Assembly: GCA_001404055.1 (NCBI GenBank)
Contig: CXTY01000003.1
Location: 1 to 64,000, forward strand
DNA: 64,000 bases
From: Roseibium album
GTDB taxonomy: Bacteria; Pseudomonadota; Alphaproteobacteria; Rhizobiales; Stappiaceae
Reading direction: 5' to 3'
Within the stretch, counting starts at the first letter, position 1. Every line of letters starts with the position of its first letter. The notes beneath the pieces are model-generated. The model worked only from the letters and a program-made list of their open reading frames with translations. It ran no database searches and was not told the origin of the DNA. The position numbers and the translations under genes are program-made. Shown in pieces: positions 1-8,041 of the stretch.

Positions 1-1
1 C

Positions 2-463
2 GGCGGCGGCGGTGGTGGAGGCGGCGGCGGTTACGGCGGCGGCGGCGGCGGTGGTTACCGTGGCGGCGGCGGTGGTTACGGCGGCGGCAATCGTGAAGGT
101 GGCGGTGGTTACGGCGGTGGTCGTGGCGGATACGGTGGCCGTGAAGGTGGTGATGGAGATGGCTTCCGTCAGCAACGCGACATGGCACCAGTCGAACGTG
201 GCCCAAGGCAACCCGGCACTGTAAAGTTCTTCAAGTCCGACAAGGGTTTTGGCTTCATCACGCCTGACGAGGGCGATGCAGATGTCTTTGTTCACATTTC
301 AGCAGTTGAACGCTCAGGCCTGACTTCGCTCGACAGCGGTCAGCGGATTTCTTTTGAAACCGAACCTGATCGTCGTGGCAAAGGACCAAAGGCAGTCGAC
401 CTGCAGGTCCTGGAAGAAGGCGAAACGCCCGCAGCCGCTGAAGGCGGACCTGCCGAGGAATAA
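2..463 (+). CDS. Cold-shock-domain protein with N-terminal Gly/Arg-rich region (5' end outside window)
   Basis: A nucleic-acid-binding protein, probably an RNA chaperone. The frame is open from the left edge, so the true start lies upstream; 153 residues are visible. The first ~53 are almost pure Gly with Tyr and Arg (GGYGGG and GGRGGY units), like eukaryotic RGG boxes. A cold-shock domain follows at visible residues ~72-137, with RNP1 (KGFGFI) and RNP2 (VFVHIS) intact. The tail is acidic and Ala/Pro-rich. An internal ATG at 182 would give a plain 93-residue cold-shock protein, but it has no clear ribosome binding site and the Gly/Arg reading frame runs straight into it, so one long protein is preferred. 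A strong terminator follows. Alphaproteobacteria do have RGG-type cold-shock proteins; binding targets are unknown. Confidence 0.85.
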   Translation, partial: GGGGGGGGGGYGGGGGGGYRGGGGGYGGGNREGGGGYGGGRGGYGGREGGDGDGFRQQRDMAPVERGPRQPGTVKFFKSDKGFGFITPDEGDADVFVHISAVERSGLTSLDSGQRISFETEPDRRGKGPKAVDLQVLEEGETPAAAEGGPAEE

Positions 464-493
464 TACTCGGCGGGACAGAAATTTATTTTATAG

Positions 494-527
494 ACAGGGC
501 GCAGTCGTATTGCGCTCTGTTTTTTTG
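494..527 (+). terminator. Rho-independent terminator of the cold-shock gene
   Basis: A 10-bp stem (494-503 with 511-520, one G-U pair) closes a 7-nt loop and is followed by a run of seven T from 520. It lies 31 nt after the stop codon of the cold-shock gene. Confidence 0.9.
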
Positions 528-600
528 TTCCGAAAGGCATCCTTTTCATCCTGCTCATCACCGACTATAACGCAGCACCCATTTCATAATCGGTGAACTC

Positions 601-1119
601 ATGACTTCAGAGTCGTCTACTTCTTTGAAAATCCGCCCCTTTCAGCCAGGAGATTTGAGCCATCTTTTGCGGTTGAATAATGCCGCAGTCCCTGCTGTAA
701 ACGAGCTGACAGCCGAAGAACTCCTGGACCTGTTAAATTCAGCACTCACCTGCGTTGTCGCCGTCGCGGGGGATGAGCCCGGAGGGTTTTTGCTGTGCGT
801 TGCAGACGGTACAGACTATCAAAGCCGCAATTACCAATGGCTCAGCGAACGGTTCTCGAATTTCGCCTATACGGATCGGATTTGCGTGGACGAAACCCTG
901 AGAGGACAAAAGATTGGTGACGCGCTTTACAGCGCCCTTTTTGAACACCTAGCAGGATCGGGCCGAAGCTTTGTCTGCGAAGTTAACGAGCGTCCTCCAA
1001 ATCCGGGGTCACTGCGCTTTCACAAGAGGCTCGGGTTCAAGGAAATTGGCCGTGCCGACAACGGCGACAAGGCGGTCGTCTATCTGAAACGGGAGCCGGA
1101 ACCGGCTTCAGACGCCTGA
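601..1119 (+). CDS. GNAT-family N-acetyltransferase
   Basis: A 172-residue acetyl-CoA-dependent acyltransferase of the GNAT superfamily; the substrate cannot be read from the sequence. The acetyl-CoA-binding motif A is RGQKIGDAL at residues 101-109 (R-x-x-x-x-G/A type), preceded by the beta4 strand ICVDETL. The C-terminal motif B region (SLRFHKRLGFKEIG, ~135-148) is typical. It is followed within 25 nt by rlmJ on the same strand and may be co-transcribed with it. A cytoplasmic small-molecule or protein acetylase is the safest description. Confidence 0.8.
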   Translation: MTSESSTSLKIRPFQPGDLSHLLRLNNAAVPAVNELTAEELLDLLNSALTCVVAVAGDEPGGFLLCVADGTDYQSRNYQWLSERFSNFAYTDRICVDETLRGQKIGDALYSALFEHLAGSGRSFVCEVNERPPNPGSLRFHKRLGFKEIGRADNGDKAVVYLKREPEPASDA

Positions 1120-1142
1120 ATGCAAAACCAGGGACAGGCCTC

Positions 1143-1991
1143 ATGAATTACCGGCATGCATATCACGCGGGAAACATTGGCGATGTGCTCAAGCACGTCG
1201 TCCTGGCACGCCTGATTGTCTATTTCCAGCGCAAGGACAAGGCGTTTCGGGTGTTTGATACCCATGCTGGCATCGGCGAATATGACCTGGCATCAGAGGA
1301 AACCCAAAAGACCGGCGAGTGGCAACAAGGTGTCGGCAAGGTTCTTGGGACACGCTGTCCTGATCCCATCGCAGCGCTTCTGGAACCTTGGCTGTCCGTC
1401 GTTCATAAACTGAACCCGGACGGCGTCTTGAAGGTCTATCCGGGATCTCCCTCCGTGGCCCGCAATCTGATGCGCAAGAATGATCGTCTGACCCTGACCG
1501 AATTGCACCCGGCGGATTTTGAGGTGCTTTCAGGCCTGTATGCAGGCGACCACCAGGTCAAAACCATTCACCTGGATGGCTGGCTGGCGATGGGGAGTTT
1601 TCTACCTCCAAAAGAAAAACGCGGGCTTGTGCTGATCGATCCGGCGTACGAAGTGACAGATGAATTTGACCGAATGACCGAAGCAGTGATCAAGGGTTGG
1701 AAAAAGTGGTCAGGCGGGACCTATGCGCTTTGGTATCCGGTGAAAGATACAAGGGCGATACGGCGCATGCATGAGGCATTCGAAAACGCTGGTCTGCGCG
1801 ATGTGTTGAAGCTTGAGCTCAACGTGGGAAAGAGCGGCCCCGACACACGGATGCTCGGCTCGGCGATGACGTTGATCAATCCGCCTTACACACTGGCCGA
1901 TGAGATGCGTGAAATCCTTCCCTGGCTTTGCGAAATTCTACACCAGGGACCCGGTACAAATTGGGAAGTCACGCAGCTGATAAGTGATTAG
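1143..1991 (+). CDS. rlmJ: 23S rRNA (adenine(2030)-N6)-methyltransferase RlmJ
   Basis: Methylates N6 of A2030 of 23S rRNA using S-adenosylmethionine before ribosome assembly. The 282-residue length matches E. coli RlmJ (280). The N-terminus NYRHAYHAGNIGDVLKH is the family signature. The catalytic motif IV of N6-adenine methyltransferases is DPAY (166-169), against DPPY in most relatives. The FDTHAGIGEYDL stretch at ~38-49 is the SAM-binding motif. It lies 23 nt after the GNAT gene, so the two are probably one transcript. Confidence 0.95.
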   Translation: MNYRHAYHAGNIGDVLKHVVLARLIVYFQRKDKAFRVFDTHAGIGEYDLASEETQKTGEWQQGVGKVLGTRCPDPIAALLEPWLSVVHKLNPDGVLKVYPGSPSVARNLMRKNDRLTLTELHPADFEVLSGLYAGDHQVKTIHLDGWLAMGSFLPPKEKRGLVLIDPAYEVTDEFDRMTEAVIKGWKKWSGGTYALWYPVKDTRAIRRMHEAFENAGLRDVLKLELNVGKSGPDTRMLGSAMTLINPPYTLADEMREILPWLCEILHQGPGTNWEVTQLISD

Positions 1992-2087
1992 TGGGTATCC
2001 CTGTCACTTTTACAGAGTTCGGCGCTTGACCTCACGGCGTCCCTCCCCCATCGTTTCCTTCAAAGTTTGCTGTCCGGAGTTTTTGCT

Positions 2088-2534
2088 GTGCGTATTGCCC
2101 GATCTGCCCGTTTGTGTCTCGCCGCTCTGACTATCTGTGCGGGCTTCGCCTCCCCAGCTGCTGCGGACGAGTTTCGCGCCTACTTTTCTTTTGGAGGCGA
2201 AAAACGTTTACCGGAATGCACAGCGGCTTCCGTTCAAAGCGCAGTTACAGGATCTGTTGCCAGAGCACGGCAGGACTACTACGGCGGACGCACCATCATG
2301 GGGATCAACGAGATCCGGGAAGTCGCCTACCGGGTGAACGGTATCAGCCCGCTCGCGCGCCGTTATTGTCGCGGCAAGGCGAGCCTGTCTGATGGCAGCT
2401 ATCAGTCGGTCCATTATCTGGTTGAAGAACACGCCGGTTTTGTTGGTGTTAGCTGGAACGTTGAAGCCTGTCTGGCTCCGCTCGACAAGTGGCATGTCTA
2501 TGGCGCGTATTGCAGCACCGCGCGACCGCACTAA
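2088..2534 (+). CDS. Secreted conserved hypothetical protein
   Basis: Function not recognised. A GTG at 2088 is chosen because GGAG lies 8 nt upstream (2076-2079); an upstream TTG at 2067 has no such site. The 148-residue product begins with a clean Sec signal peptide (basic MRIARSAR, hydrophobic core, likely cut after SPAAA before DEF). The mature ~120 residues contain four Cys, which fits disulphides in the periplasm. It ends 26 nt before the RNase T2 gene, also exported, so the two likely form a unit. A periplasmic partner or inhibitor of the RNase is possible, but nothing in the sequence demonstrates it. Confidence 0.75.
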   Translation: MRIARSARLCLAALTICAGFASPAAADEFRAYFSFGGEKRLPECTAASVQSAVTGSVARARQDYYGGRTIMGINEIREVAYRVNGISPLARRYCRGKASLSDGSYQSVHYLVEEHAGFVGVSWNVEACLAPLDKWHVYGAYCSTARPH

Positions 2535-2560
2535 TTCACCGCTCCGAAAGGCCCCTTCCA

Positions 2561-3217
2561 ATGGCGCTCTTTAACCGCGCGTGGAAACTGTCTGCTATTT
2601 TCGCAGCTGCGCTGCTTTCGTTCCCGGCCTTTGCCGATCAACCCGGCAAGTTCGACTTCTACGTACTCGCACTCTCCTGGTCACCGACCTACTGCAAGCA
2701 GCAGGGCGGCAATGCCAACCCGCACCAGTGCGATGTACAAAGCCCCTTCCGCTTTGTCGTGCATGGCCTCTGGCCGCAGTATGAACGCGGATACCCGGCC
2801 TCCTGCAAAGGTGTTCAGCAACGTATCGACAGGGATATCGCCGTAGGCATGGAAGACATCATGCCAAGTCATGGCCTCGTGTTTCACCAATGGCGCAAGC
2901 ATGGAACCTGCTCGGGACTGGAACCTGAAAGCTATTTTGCCCTGACCCGGGAAGCCTTTGAGAAAATAACGATCCCGGGCGCCTTTGCCACCCTGAACAA
3001 GCGCGGGAAAGCAGCCCCGGCGACGGTAGAAAAGGCGTTTCGTCTGGCCAATCCGGGCTTGAAGGATGAAGGCATGGCAGTCACTTGCGAACGCGGCGAA
3101 CTGGAAGAGGTTCGCATTTGTTTGACAAAGGATCTGGAGTTCAGATCCTGCAAATCTGTTGACCGTGCTGGCTGCCGGACAGACAGTCTTTTCGTCCCGC
3201 CACCCGGGTCCCGTTGA
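2561..3217 (+). CDS. Ribonuclease T2 family protein (periplasmic)
   Basis: A secreted, metal-independent endoribonuclease that cleaves RNA through 2',3'-cyclic phosphates, as E. coli RNase I does. Both catalytic segments are intact: CAS-I in FVVHGLWPQY and CAS-II in FHQWRKHGTC, each carrying the catalytic His. A Sec signal peptide covers the first ~23 residues (MALFNRAWK... then a core ending PAFA before DQPGKFDFY). The ATG at 2561 is chosen because it places the signal peptide at the N-terminus and has GAAAGG upstream; the frame is also open upstream to 2489. The 218-residue size is typical. Likely role: degrading RNA in the periplasm for scavenging. Confidence 0.93.
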   Translation: MALFNRAWKLSAIFAAALLSFPAFADQPGKFDFYVLALSWSPTYCKQQGGNANPHQCDVQSPFRFVVHGLWPQYERGYPASCKGVQQRIDRDIAVGMEDIMPSHGLVFHQWRKHGTCSGLEPESYFALTREAFEKITIPGAFATLNKRGKAAPATVEKAFRLANPGLKDEGMAVTCERGELEEVRICLTKDLEFRSCKSVDRAGCRTDSLFVPPPGSR

Positions 3218-3265
3218 CCGCAATTCAAAAGACCGACATTAAATCGCAATTATGGAGTTCAGACC

Positions 3266-3916
3266 GTGATGAAACTTCGCTCGTCGCCACCTTCACCGTT
3301 CGGCCGGAAGGTCAAACTTGCCATGGCAATCCTAGGTCTCAAGGACAGGATCGAGGTTGTGGATACCAACACAGCCGACCCATCTGACAGTTTGCGTAGT
3401 CAGAACCCACTTGGAAAAATTCCGGCCCTCATTCAGGAAAATGGCGAGGTTCTGTATGACAGCGCCGTGATCCTGGAATATCTCGATTTCCTGGCCGGCG
3501 GCAACAAGCTATTTCCGGCAGGCGAGGCTCGCTTTGCGGTTTTAAGAGACCAGACCCTTGCAGACGGAATCATGGATGCGGCCATTCTCAGGGTGTACGA
3601 GAAGCGCTTCAAGGATCAAAAATACCGCGACCCTGCCTGGGATTCCTATCAGGCTGGAAAAATCGAACGTGGCCTGGCTCACTTTGAAGAAAACACACCG
3701 GCGGCCCCTGCAACAGTGTCTGACGTCGATGCCGGAACGCTGACCCTCGCCTGCGCGCTTGGCTATCTCGACATGCGCTTCGGCGGAAGCTGGCGTCAGG
3801 ACCACACGAAGTTGGTTGCCTGGCTGGACTCATTCGAAGCAGCGGTGCCTGCATTTGCAGACACCAAGCAACCATCCGCACCGGTTCCGGACAATGCCAA
3901 CGCACCGCTCCAATAA
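3266..3916 (+). CDS. Glutathione S-transferase family protein
   Basis: A 216-residue GST with an N-terminal thioredoxin-like domain (~1-80) and an all-helical C-terminal domain. The glutathione-site features are visible: SPPSPFGRKVKLAM near the N-terminus (the active-site Ser/Cys loop), the cis-Pro motif NPLGKIPAL at ~49-57, and DSAVILEYLD at ~67-76 for the glutamyl-binding SNAIL position. Start is GTG 3266 or ATG 3269, both after GGAG at 3254-3257. A detoxification or isomerase role is likely; the second substrate is not evident. Confidence 0.88.
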   Translation: MMKLRSSPPSPFGRKVKLAMAILGLKDRIEVVDTNTADPSDSLRSQNPLGKIPALIQENGEVLYDSAVILEYLDFLAGGNKLFPAGEARFAVLRDQTLADGIMDAAILRVYEKRFKDQKYRDPAWDSYQAGKIERGLAHFEENTPAAPATVSDVDAGTLTLACALGYLDMRFGGSWRQDHTKLVAWLDSFEAAVPAFADTKQPSAPVPDNANAPLQ

Positions 3917-4018
3917 CCACTGCAGATATGGGCTTTAATTCTTGAGCCCAGGGAAATTGAAAAGCCGCGTTTCCGCGCGGCCCCTAACTCAAATGTGGTT
4001 TCAAAGTATCAGTCTAAA

Positions 4019-4055
4019 CAGAACCCCAAAATCCGGTCAGGCTTTCGGGGTTCTG
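4019..4055. repeat. Inverted repeat in AT-rich intergenic region
   Basis: A perfect 9-bp inverted repeat (CAGAACCCC at 4019-4027 and GGGGTTCTG at 4047-4055) with a 19-nt loop. A shorter GC hairpin (3964-3969 with 3976-3981) lies just before it, 47 nt after the GST stop. Neither is followed by a proper T-run. They may end GST transcription or act as a leader structure for the gene at 4215. The remaining bases to 4214 are AT-rich and look like a promoter region. Confidence 0.5.
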
Positions 4056-4214
4056 TCATGTTTCAAATATCGAATTAAGCTATTTTCTCTGCATTCGGGG
4101 TGAACCAATTGGGCAGAAAATATCAATTCTACTGACCGAATTAACTTCTACTAAAAGTATATAGATATATTTCTGCTACCTATTGTTCAATTTCGAAAAT
4201 GTGCAGAGATTTCA

Positions 4215-5120
4215 ATGGAAAGACTTCTGAGACTTCTAATCAGCCTTTCGCTGAGTGGCTTTCTTGCCCTGGTTGGTCTTGGACTGACTTGCTACTCGGT
4301 CCTTAACATGGTCACCGCCTACCAGGACTATAAGGAATTTGCAGAGAGGAAAGCTGTTTTCGAATTGGTTGCAGCCCTGCAGGGGGATGGCGCCAACTAT
4401 GTTGAAATCGCTGAAAAGATTTTTTTCCTTGTTGGTTTTCTACCGCTCGTCCTGATCATTCCCGGCTTGTATCTGTTTGGATTTGGCCTCATGCGAATGC
4501 TTCGGAAAATCAGGCAGGGACTGCCCGAGGCCGCAAAAAAACCTCAAAATGAAACAGAACTCTGGATCAGCACCGTGATTTACGGTTTTGGGGTTTTGAT
4601 AACCGCTCCGGCACTCATGATGGGGCTGATCAAAGCACCTCAAAGTGTACCAATTATATTTCATGCGATTGAAACACCGGCAAAGGCAATCAAGACTTGG
4701 CCGACCGAAAACCCCGACAAGGAGCACCCAGGCACCTATTTCGTCCGGTTCGAGTTTTTGGACAATCAGGGGCGTACGGTTCAAAGCGTCATTGAAGTTT
4801 CAGCGCTGAGAGGCGAAAACCTGAGCCGTCATCCAAATGCAAGAGTTGCATATGTGCCTGGAAGAACTGACAAGATCCACTTTGCACGGTCTGTACCGGG
4901 CATAGCAGGATATCTATGGTCATTTATCTGGCGCATCGGAATGCTCTACGTGGCGGTGTGCGGGCTTCTGGCGAATTTTCTGCCAAAGAAACCCTCACCA
5001 CTCGGGCGATTGGCTTCTAATGAGAAGCCGCTGTCAAGAAATCATATGACAACCGGCGGCGTTAATCCCGCTCGCGCTCCCGGCCGCAAAGGCGGATTTG
5101 GGCGGCGTGGGCTTTCCTGA
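4215..5120 (+). CDS. DUF3592-type membrane protein
   Basis: Function unknown. The 301-residue protein has transmembrane segments near residues 8-33, 67-92 and 118-138, then a soluble beta-rich stretch (~160-225; FEFLDNQGRTVQSV... RVAYVPGRTDKIHFA), and a last membrane segment near 235-258. A soluble domain held between membrane helices with the V-x-Y-x-P-x3-D/P pattern is characteristic of DUF3592. The C-terminal ~35 residues are basic, Gly/Arg-rich and probably cytoplasmic. The gene stands alone with an AT-rich upstream region; the following 193 bp to 5313 contain nothing recognisable. Confidence 0.6.
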   Translation: MERLLRLLISLSLSGFLALVGLGLTCYSVLNMVTAYQDYKEFAERKAVFELVAALQGDGANYVEIAEKIFFLVGFLPLVLIIPGLYLFGFGLMRMLRKIRQGLPEAAKKPQNETELWISTVIYGFGVLITAPALMMGLIKAPQSVPIIFHAIETPAKAIKTWPTENPDKEHPGTYFVRFEFLDNQGRTVQSVIEVSALRGENLSRHPNARVAYVPGRTDKIHFARSVPGIAGYLWSFIWRIGMLYVAVCGLLANFLPKKPSPLGRLASNEKPLSRNHMTTGGVNPARAPGRKGGFGRRGLS

Positions 5121-5313
5121 AAGAAAAAGTCCCACAGTTATCAAGCCGGCTTTCCGTCCTCATTTTGGACGATCAACTGTTTCAGCCGACCTCCTAATTG
5201 CCAACGTTCATTACGGACGCAGTGAATTTACAGGTCGGGTGGGAGCGGTCATTTGTTGCAGGTTGCACAAACGGCGCACCTGCGGACGGAGCAGCCATTC
5301 TCAACGCAGACGC

Positions 5314-5778
5314 CTAGGCCAGCACCATCCACAGAGTATGAAAGGCCATGTAGATTACAATTAATGACCCGATGGTGTAGAAGGTCGCCCTGACTTCATG
5401 GGTCTGCTTTGATGCGTATGCGAAGAAATGTGCCAACCGGGCCGCAACAAATCCATACATCAAACTCTGTGCAAGCCACAGTGCCGGGTTAACGGCCACA
5501 AAGAGCAGGCCCACAACCCAGAAGGCTGGAATATTTTCCAAATCATTTCGGTGCATGCGCCTGGAACGATCGACATAGTCGTTAACTTCCAGCTGTGCTG
5601 GGTTAGGTTTTTTATTGATAAACCCCAATTGAAGATCTTCGGGGCTAGCCAGTCCAGAAGCGCTTTTCAGCATTCGGTAAACCGTCATCCAACCCTGTCC
5701 CATAACCTTTAGAGCCATGAGTGAAGAAGCCACTGTATAAGTCGCGAAAGCTGGGTTTTCCAAATTCAACAAATCCAT
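5314..5778 (-). CDS. MAPEG-family membrane protein
   Basis: A four-helix inner-membrane protein of the MAPEG superfamily (membrane-associated proteins in eicosanoid and glutathione metabolism), closest by pattern to microsomal glutathione transferase 1. The hallmark is RMHRNDLENIPAFWVVGLL, with the conserved Arg/Asn/Glu before helix 2, plus RLAHFFAYAS. The ATG at 5778 has GGGGAAAAAAG upstream and gives 154 residues; the ATG at 5796 has no ribosome binding site. It is divergent from a TetR regulator, and the two operators between them suggest the regulator represses this gene. Likely role: glutathione-dependent detoxification of a lipophilic compound. Confidence 0.82.
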   Translation of the reverse strand: MDLLNLENPAFATYTVASSLMALKVMGQGWMTVYRMLKSASGLASPEDLQLGFINKKPNPAQLEVNDYVDRSRRMHRNDLENIPAFWVVGLLFVAVNPALWLAQSLMYGFVAARLAHFFAYASKQTHEVRATFYTIGSLIVIYMAFHTLWMVLA

Positions 5779-5827
5779 CTTTTTTCCCCGGTTCATTAGG
5801 CAATTGACAAAGGTGGCCTGCGCCTCT

Positions 5828-5844
5828 ACTTACCACAGGTAAGT
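5828..5844. promoter_or_regulatory. Operator palindrome 1 between MAPEG and tetR genes
   Basis: ACTTACCACAGGTAAGT: two perfect 7-bp arms around ACA. It is one of two nearly identical copies in the divergent promoter, the expected arrangement for a TetR-family dimer. Confidence 0.8.
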
Positions 5845-5850
5845 GAGATA

Positions 5851-5867
5851 ACTTACCACAGGTAAGC
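5851..5867. promoter_or_regulatory. Operator palindrome 2 between MAPEG and tetR genes
   Basis: ACTTACCACAGGTAAGC: the same site as 5828-5844 except for the last base, repeated with a 23-bp period, about two helical turns. Its end is 17 bp before the tetR start, so binding would also block tetR transcription. Confidence 0.8.
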
Positions 5868-5884
5868 AGTCAAGAGATGGATCA

Positions 5885-6487
5885 ATGCCAACATCGAAGA
5901 CCAGCATTCAAATCCTGAAAATTGCGAGTGAAATCCTCGCAACTGAAGGGTTGGGGGCCGTCTCATTCGATGCCATCGCACGTCGATTGGGGAAGTCGAA
6001 ACAAGCAGTACTCTACTGGTTTCCCAACAAACAAGACCTTCTTGCCGCGATGTTTTTGCCTTGGTTGGAAGCCGAAGCTGACATAGCAGCTGCATCCGTT
6101 GCCAACGCCAGTGACAGAGACGAGGCAATACGCGGATTCGTCCAGCGCATCGCCAAATTCCATCTGGACGATCTCAACCGGTTTCGATTGATGTATTTGT
6201 TGCCTCAAACCATCAAGCCAAGTTCAGAGACTCAAAAAGACATCGGGCTCGTCGAAAGGGTTCATCCCGTGACGGACAAAATTTACGGAGCGATGGCCGC
6301 CCACCTGGAAGGCAATGAAGTTTCGGCGCGTAGAGAGGCCGTTGCCATCCACTCCTCTGTGCTGGGTCTGGTACTCATGTTCGGGCTTGCCGATAGCCTT
6401 CAAGACCCCCTTAAACACTCAGAGAATGAGCTAATCGAAGCTCTTGTTTCCCGGTTGTCCGGCACCTCGAACGCGCGCTCAGAATAA
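5885..6487 (+). CDS. TetR/AcrR-family transcriptional regulator
   Basis: A 200-residue one-component regulator. The N-terminal TetR DNA-binding domain covers ~5-60, with the helix-turn-helix in VSFDAIARRLGKSKQAVLYW and the usual F-x-N-K-x-x-L end (WFPNKQDLL). The C-terminal ligand pocket has no recognisable specificity. It is divergent from the MAPEG gene, and the paired palindromes at 5828-5867 are the predicted binding sites, so it most likely represses both itself and the MAPEG gene until a toxic ligand appears. Confidence 0.9.
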   Translation: MPTSKTSIQILKIASEILATEGLGAVSFDAIARRLGKSKQAVLYWFPNKQDLLAAMFLPWLEAEADIAAASVANASDRDEAIRGFVQRIAKFHLDDLNRFRLMYLLPQTIKPSSETQKDIGLVERVHPVTDKIYGAMAAHLEGNEVSARREAVAIHSSVLGLVLMFGLADSLQDPLKHSENELIEALVSRLSGTSNARSE

Positions 6488-7030
6488 TGAACCCATAGCC
6501 TCCTCAAACCGTCGACTTTGGCCGCTCCTGGCTCGTTCCAGTCATCCGCCGTATTTTGCACCAACGACCGCAACGCGCCGAAATGTACAATCGACCGCAT
6601 CCATGTGAATGTCCGCTTTTCTGGTTTCATACCCCAAAGCAGTCAGTTCGCCCTTAGCTCCTATTTTGATTTTTCAAATCTGAGCTTGAACCGCGGATAG
6701 ATGATCCGGCGGAAAAATGCTGGCGAATTCACTAGTGAGCCACATGCAGACCTACACTATGTGCAGTATAACATCGACTTGAGCGAGGCGAGTGACCGCT
6801 TAGCCATGTCTGCGACCTCTTCACCGACGAAGAATGCTATAACTTCTTCAAGGTCGCAGGATATGGAATCAATTGGACGCGATGCGCTCTAGGCATCTCG
6901 CTGGAGGGAGCCCCGAATTCTCCTTTTTCGAAGTGATCCACCGTAATGTTTTGGAAAACGGTGGATGGATCTCATCTCAGTTCGGTCGGTGGAATGCGGC
7001 TTTCTCGGTTTGATGGACATGACCACCAAT
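6488..7030. other. Non-coding stretch with decayed sequence
   Basis: 543 bp between tetR and ppk2 with no convincing gene. It holds a possible transposase C-terminus (6796-6876) and a 9-bp inverted repeat (ATCCACCGT at 6936-6944 with ACGGTGGAT at 6958-6966). Short frames elsewhere lack ribosome binding sites. It looks like a scar of past insertion and deletion. Confidence 0.5.
6796..6876 (+). pseudogene. Possible IS630-type transposase C-terminal remnant
   Basis: This short frame, with an in-frame stop just before it (6793), reads HVCDLFTDEECYNFFKVAGY. That closely resembles how many IS630-family transposases end (cysteine-containing CDLF, acidic-E-C, then N-Y/F-F-K-x-A-G-Y). No upstream DDE catalytic region is in frame, so only a fragment of about 25-30 codons would remain. 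The call rests on remembered family endings, not on a database comparison. Confidence 0.4.
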
Positions 7031-8041
7031 CTAGTCAACCTTGAATTGCCTGGTCGCGTCAAAATCCTGCAGCGTCTGATAAAATGTGTCCGCTGGGCCG
7101 ACTATTTTCGGGTCCGGTTCCAGCCTGATTTCGGTATCGGCGGCCGAATAGGACAGTGAACGGATGAAGTATCGCATGCAATTCAATCGGGCTCTCTTTT
7201 TGTCATCTGAACGAACGACGGTCCAGGGTGCGTCGGCCGTATGGGTATAAAAAAACATGCTCTCTTTTGCCTCAGAGTAGTCGTCCCACATATCCAGTGA
7301 CTGAACATCGATCGGGCTTAATTTCCAGTGTTTCAGAGGATCAGTGTTGCGTGCTTGAAACCGCCGCAACTGCTCCTCCCTGCTCACCGAGAACCAAAAC
7401 TTGAATAACCGGATGCCGCTTCTGACCAGCATGCGTTCGAATTCTGGCACCTGGCGCATGAATTCCATATACTCGGCCGGGGAGCAAAAACCCATGACCT
7501 TCTCGACACCTGCACGGTTGTACCAGGATCGGTCAAACAGGACGATTTCGCCTTTGGTGGGCAGATGCCTTACATAGCGTTGGAAATACCACTGTCCCTG
7601 TTCATCTTCGCTAGGTTTTTCAAGTGCGACCACGCGAGCCCCGCGTGGATTCAAATGCTCCATAAATCTCTTGATCGTGCCACCTTTGCCAGCAGCGTCG
7701 CGTCCTTCAAAAATCGCAACAATGCGTTGACCACTGTCCTTGACCCAGTTTTGTACCTTTAACAGTTCAATCTGAAGCTCCTGCTTGCGGGCTTCGTATT
7801 GCGCCCGGTTCATTCGCCTCTTGTAGGGATAATTCTCGGGCAACCTGGCCCTGTTTCCCTTTGCGACTGAACGATCATGCAACAACAGTGCATGGCCCTT
7901 GTGGACTGACGTAGGCCGTGACGTACGTTTCTTGGTGGTCGTACTTTTCTTGTTTCTAGAAGTTTTCAGGACTGGTTTATCGATGCTTGAAGCGGTGGTT
8001 TCTTCACTCGATGCAGCTGTTGATTTCAGTTTCTGGTCCAT
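7031..8041 (-). CDS. ppk2: Polyphosphate kinase 2
   Basis: Transfers phosphate between polyphosphate and nucleoside di- or triphosphates (PPK2 family), linking polyphosphate reserves to the ATP/GTP pool. The P-loop kinase core is intact: Walker A is GRDAAGKGGT (113-122) and Walker B is the family motif LFDRSWYNRAGVE (168-180, Asp170). The ~60-residue Ser/Thr/Lys-rich N-terminal extension is probably disordered. The 336-residue length suits a single-domain class I-type enzyme. The gene stands alone between two non-coding stretches that carry signs of mobile DNA. Confidence 0.93.
   Translation of the reverse strand: MDQKLKSTAASSEETTASSIDKPVLKTSRNKKSTTTKKRTSRPTSVHKGHALLLHDRSVAKGNRARLPENYPYKRRMNRAQYEARKQELQIELLKVQNWVKDSGQRIVAIFEGRDAAGKGGTIKRFMEHLNPRGARVVALEKPSEDEQGQWYFQRYVRHLPTKGEIVLFDRSWYNRAGVEKVMGFCSPAEYMEFMRQVPEFERMLVRSGIRLFKFWFSVSREEQLRRFQARNTDPLKHWKLSPIDVQSLDMWDDYSEAKESMFFYTHTADAPWTVVRSDDKKRARLNCMRYFIRSLSYSAADTEIRLEPDPKIVGPADTFYQTLQDFDATRQFKVD

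Noticed and set aside
12-224. Ala/Val-rich reading frame at the left edge.
   Set aside because: It is the shifted frame of the Gly-rich GGC/GGT repeats of the cold-shock gene; the composition arises from the repeat alone.
6723-6738. A 16-bp string containing EcoRI and SpeI sites (GCGAATTCACTAGTGA) identical to part of a common T-vector cloning site as I remember it.
   Set aside because: The match does not extend to either side and the flanks are not vector-like, so cloning contamination is unlikely; coincidence inside a decayed region is the simpler reading.
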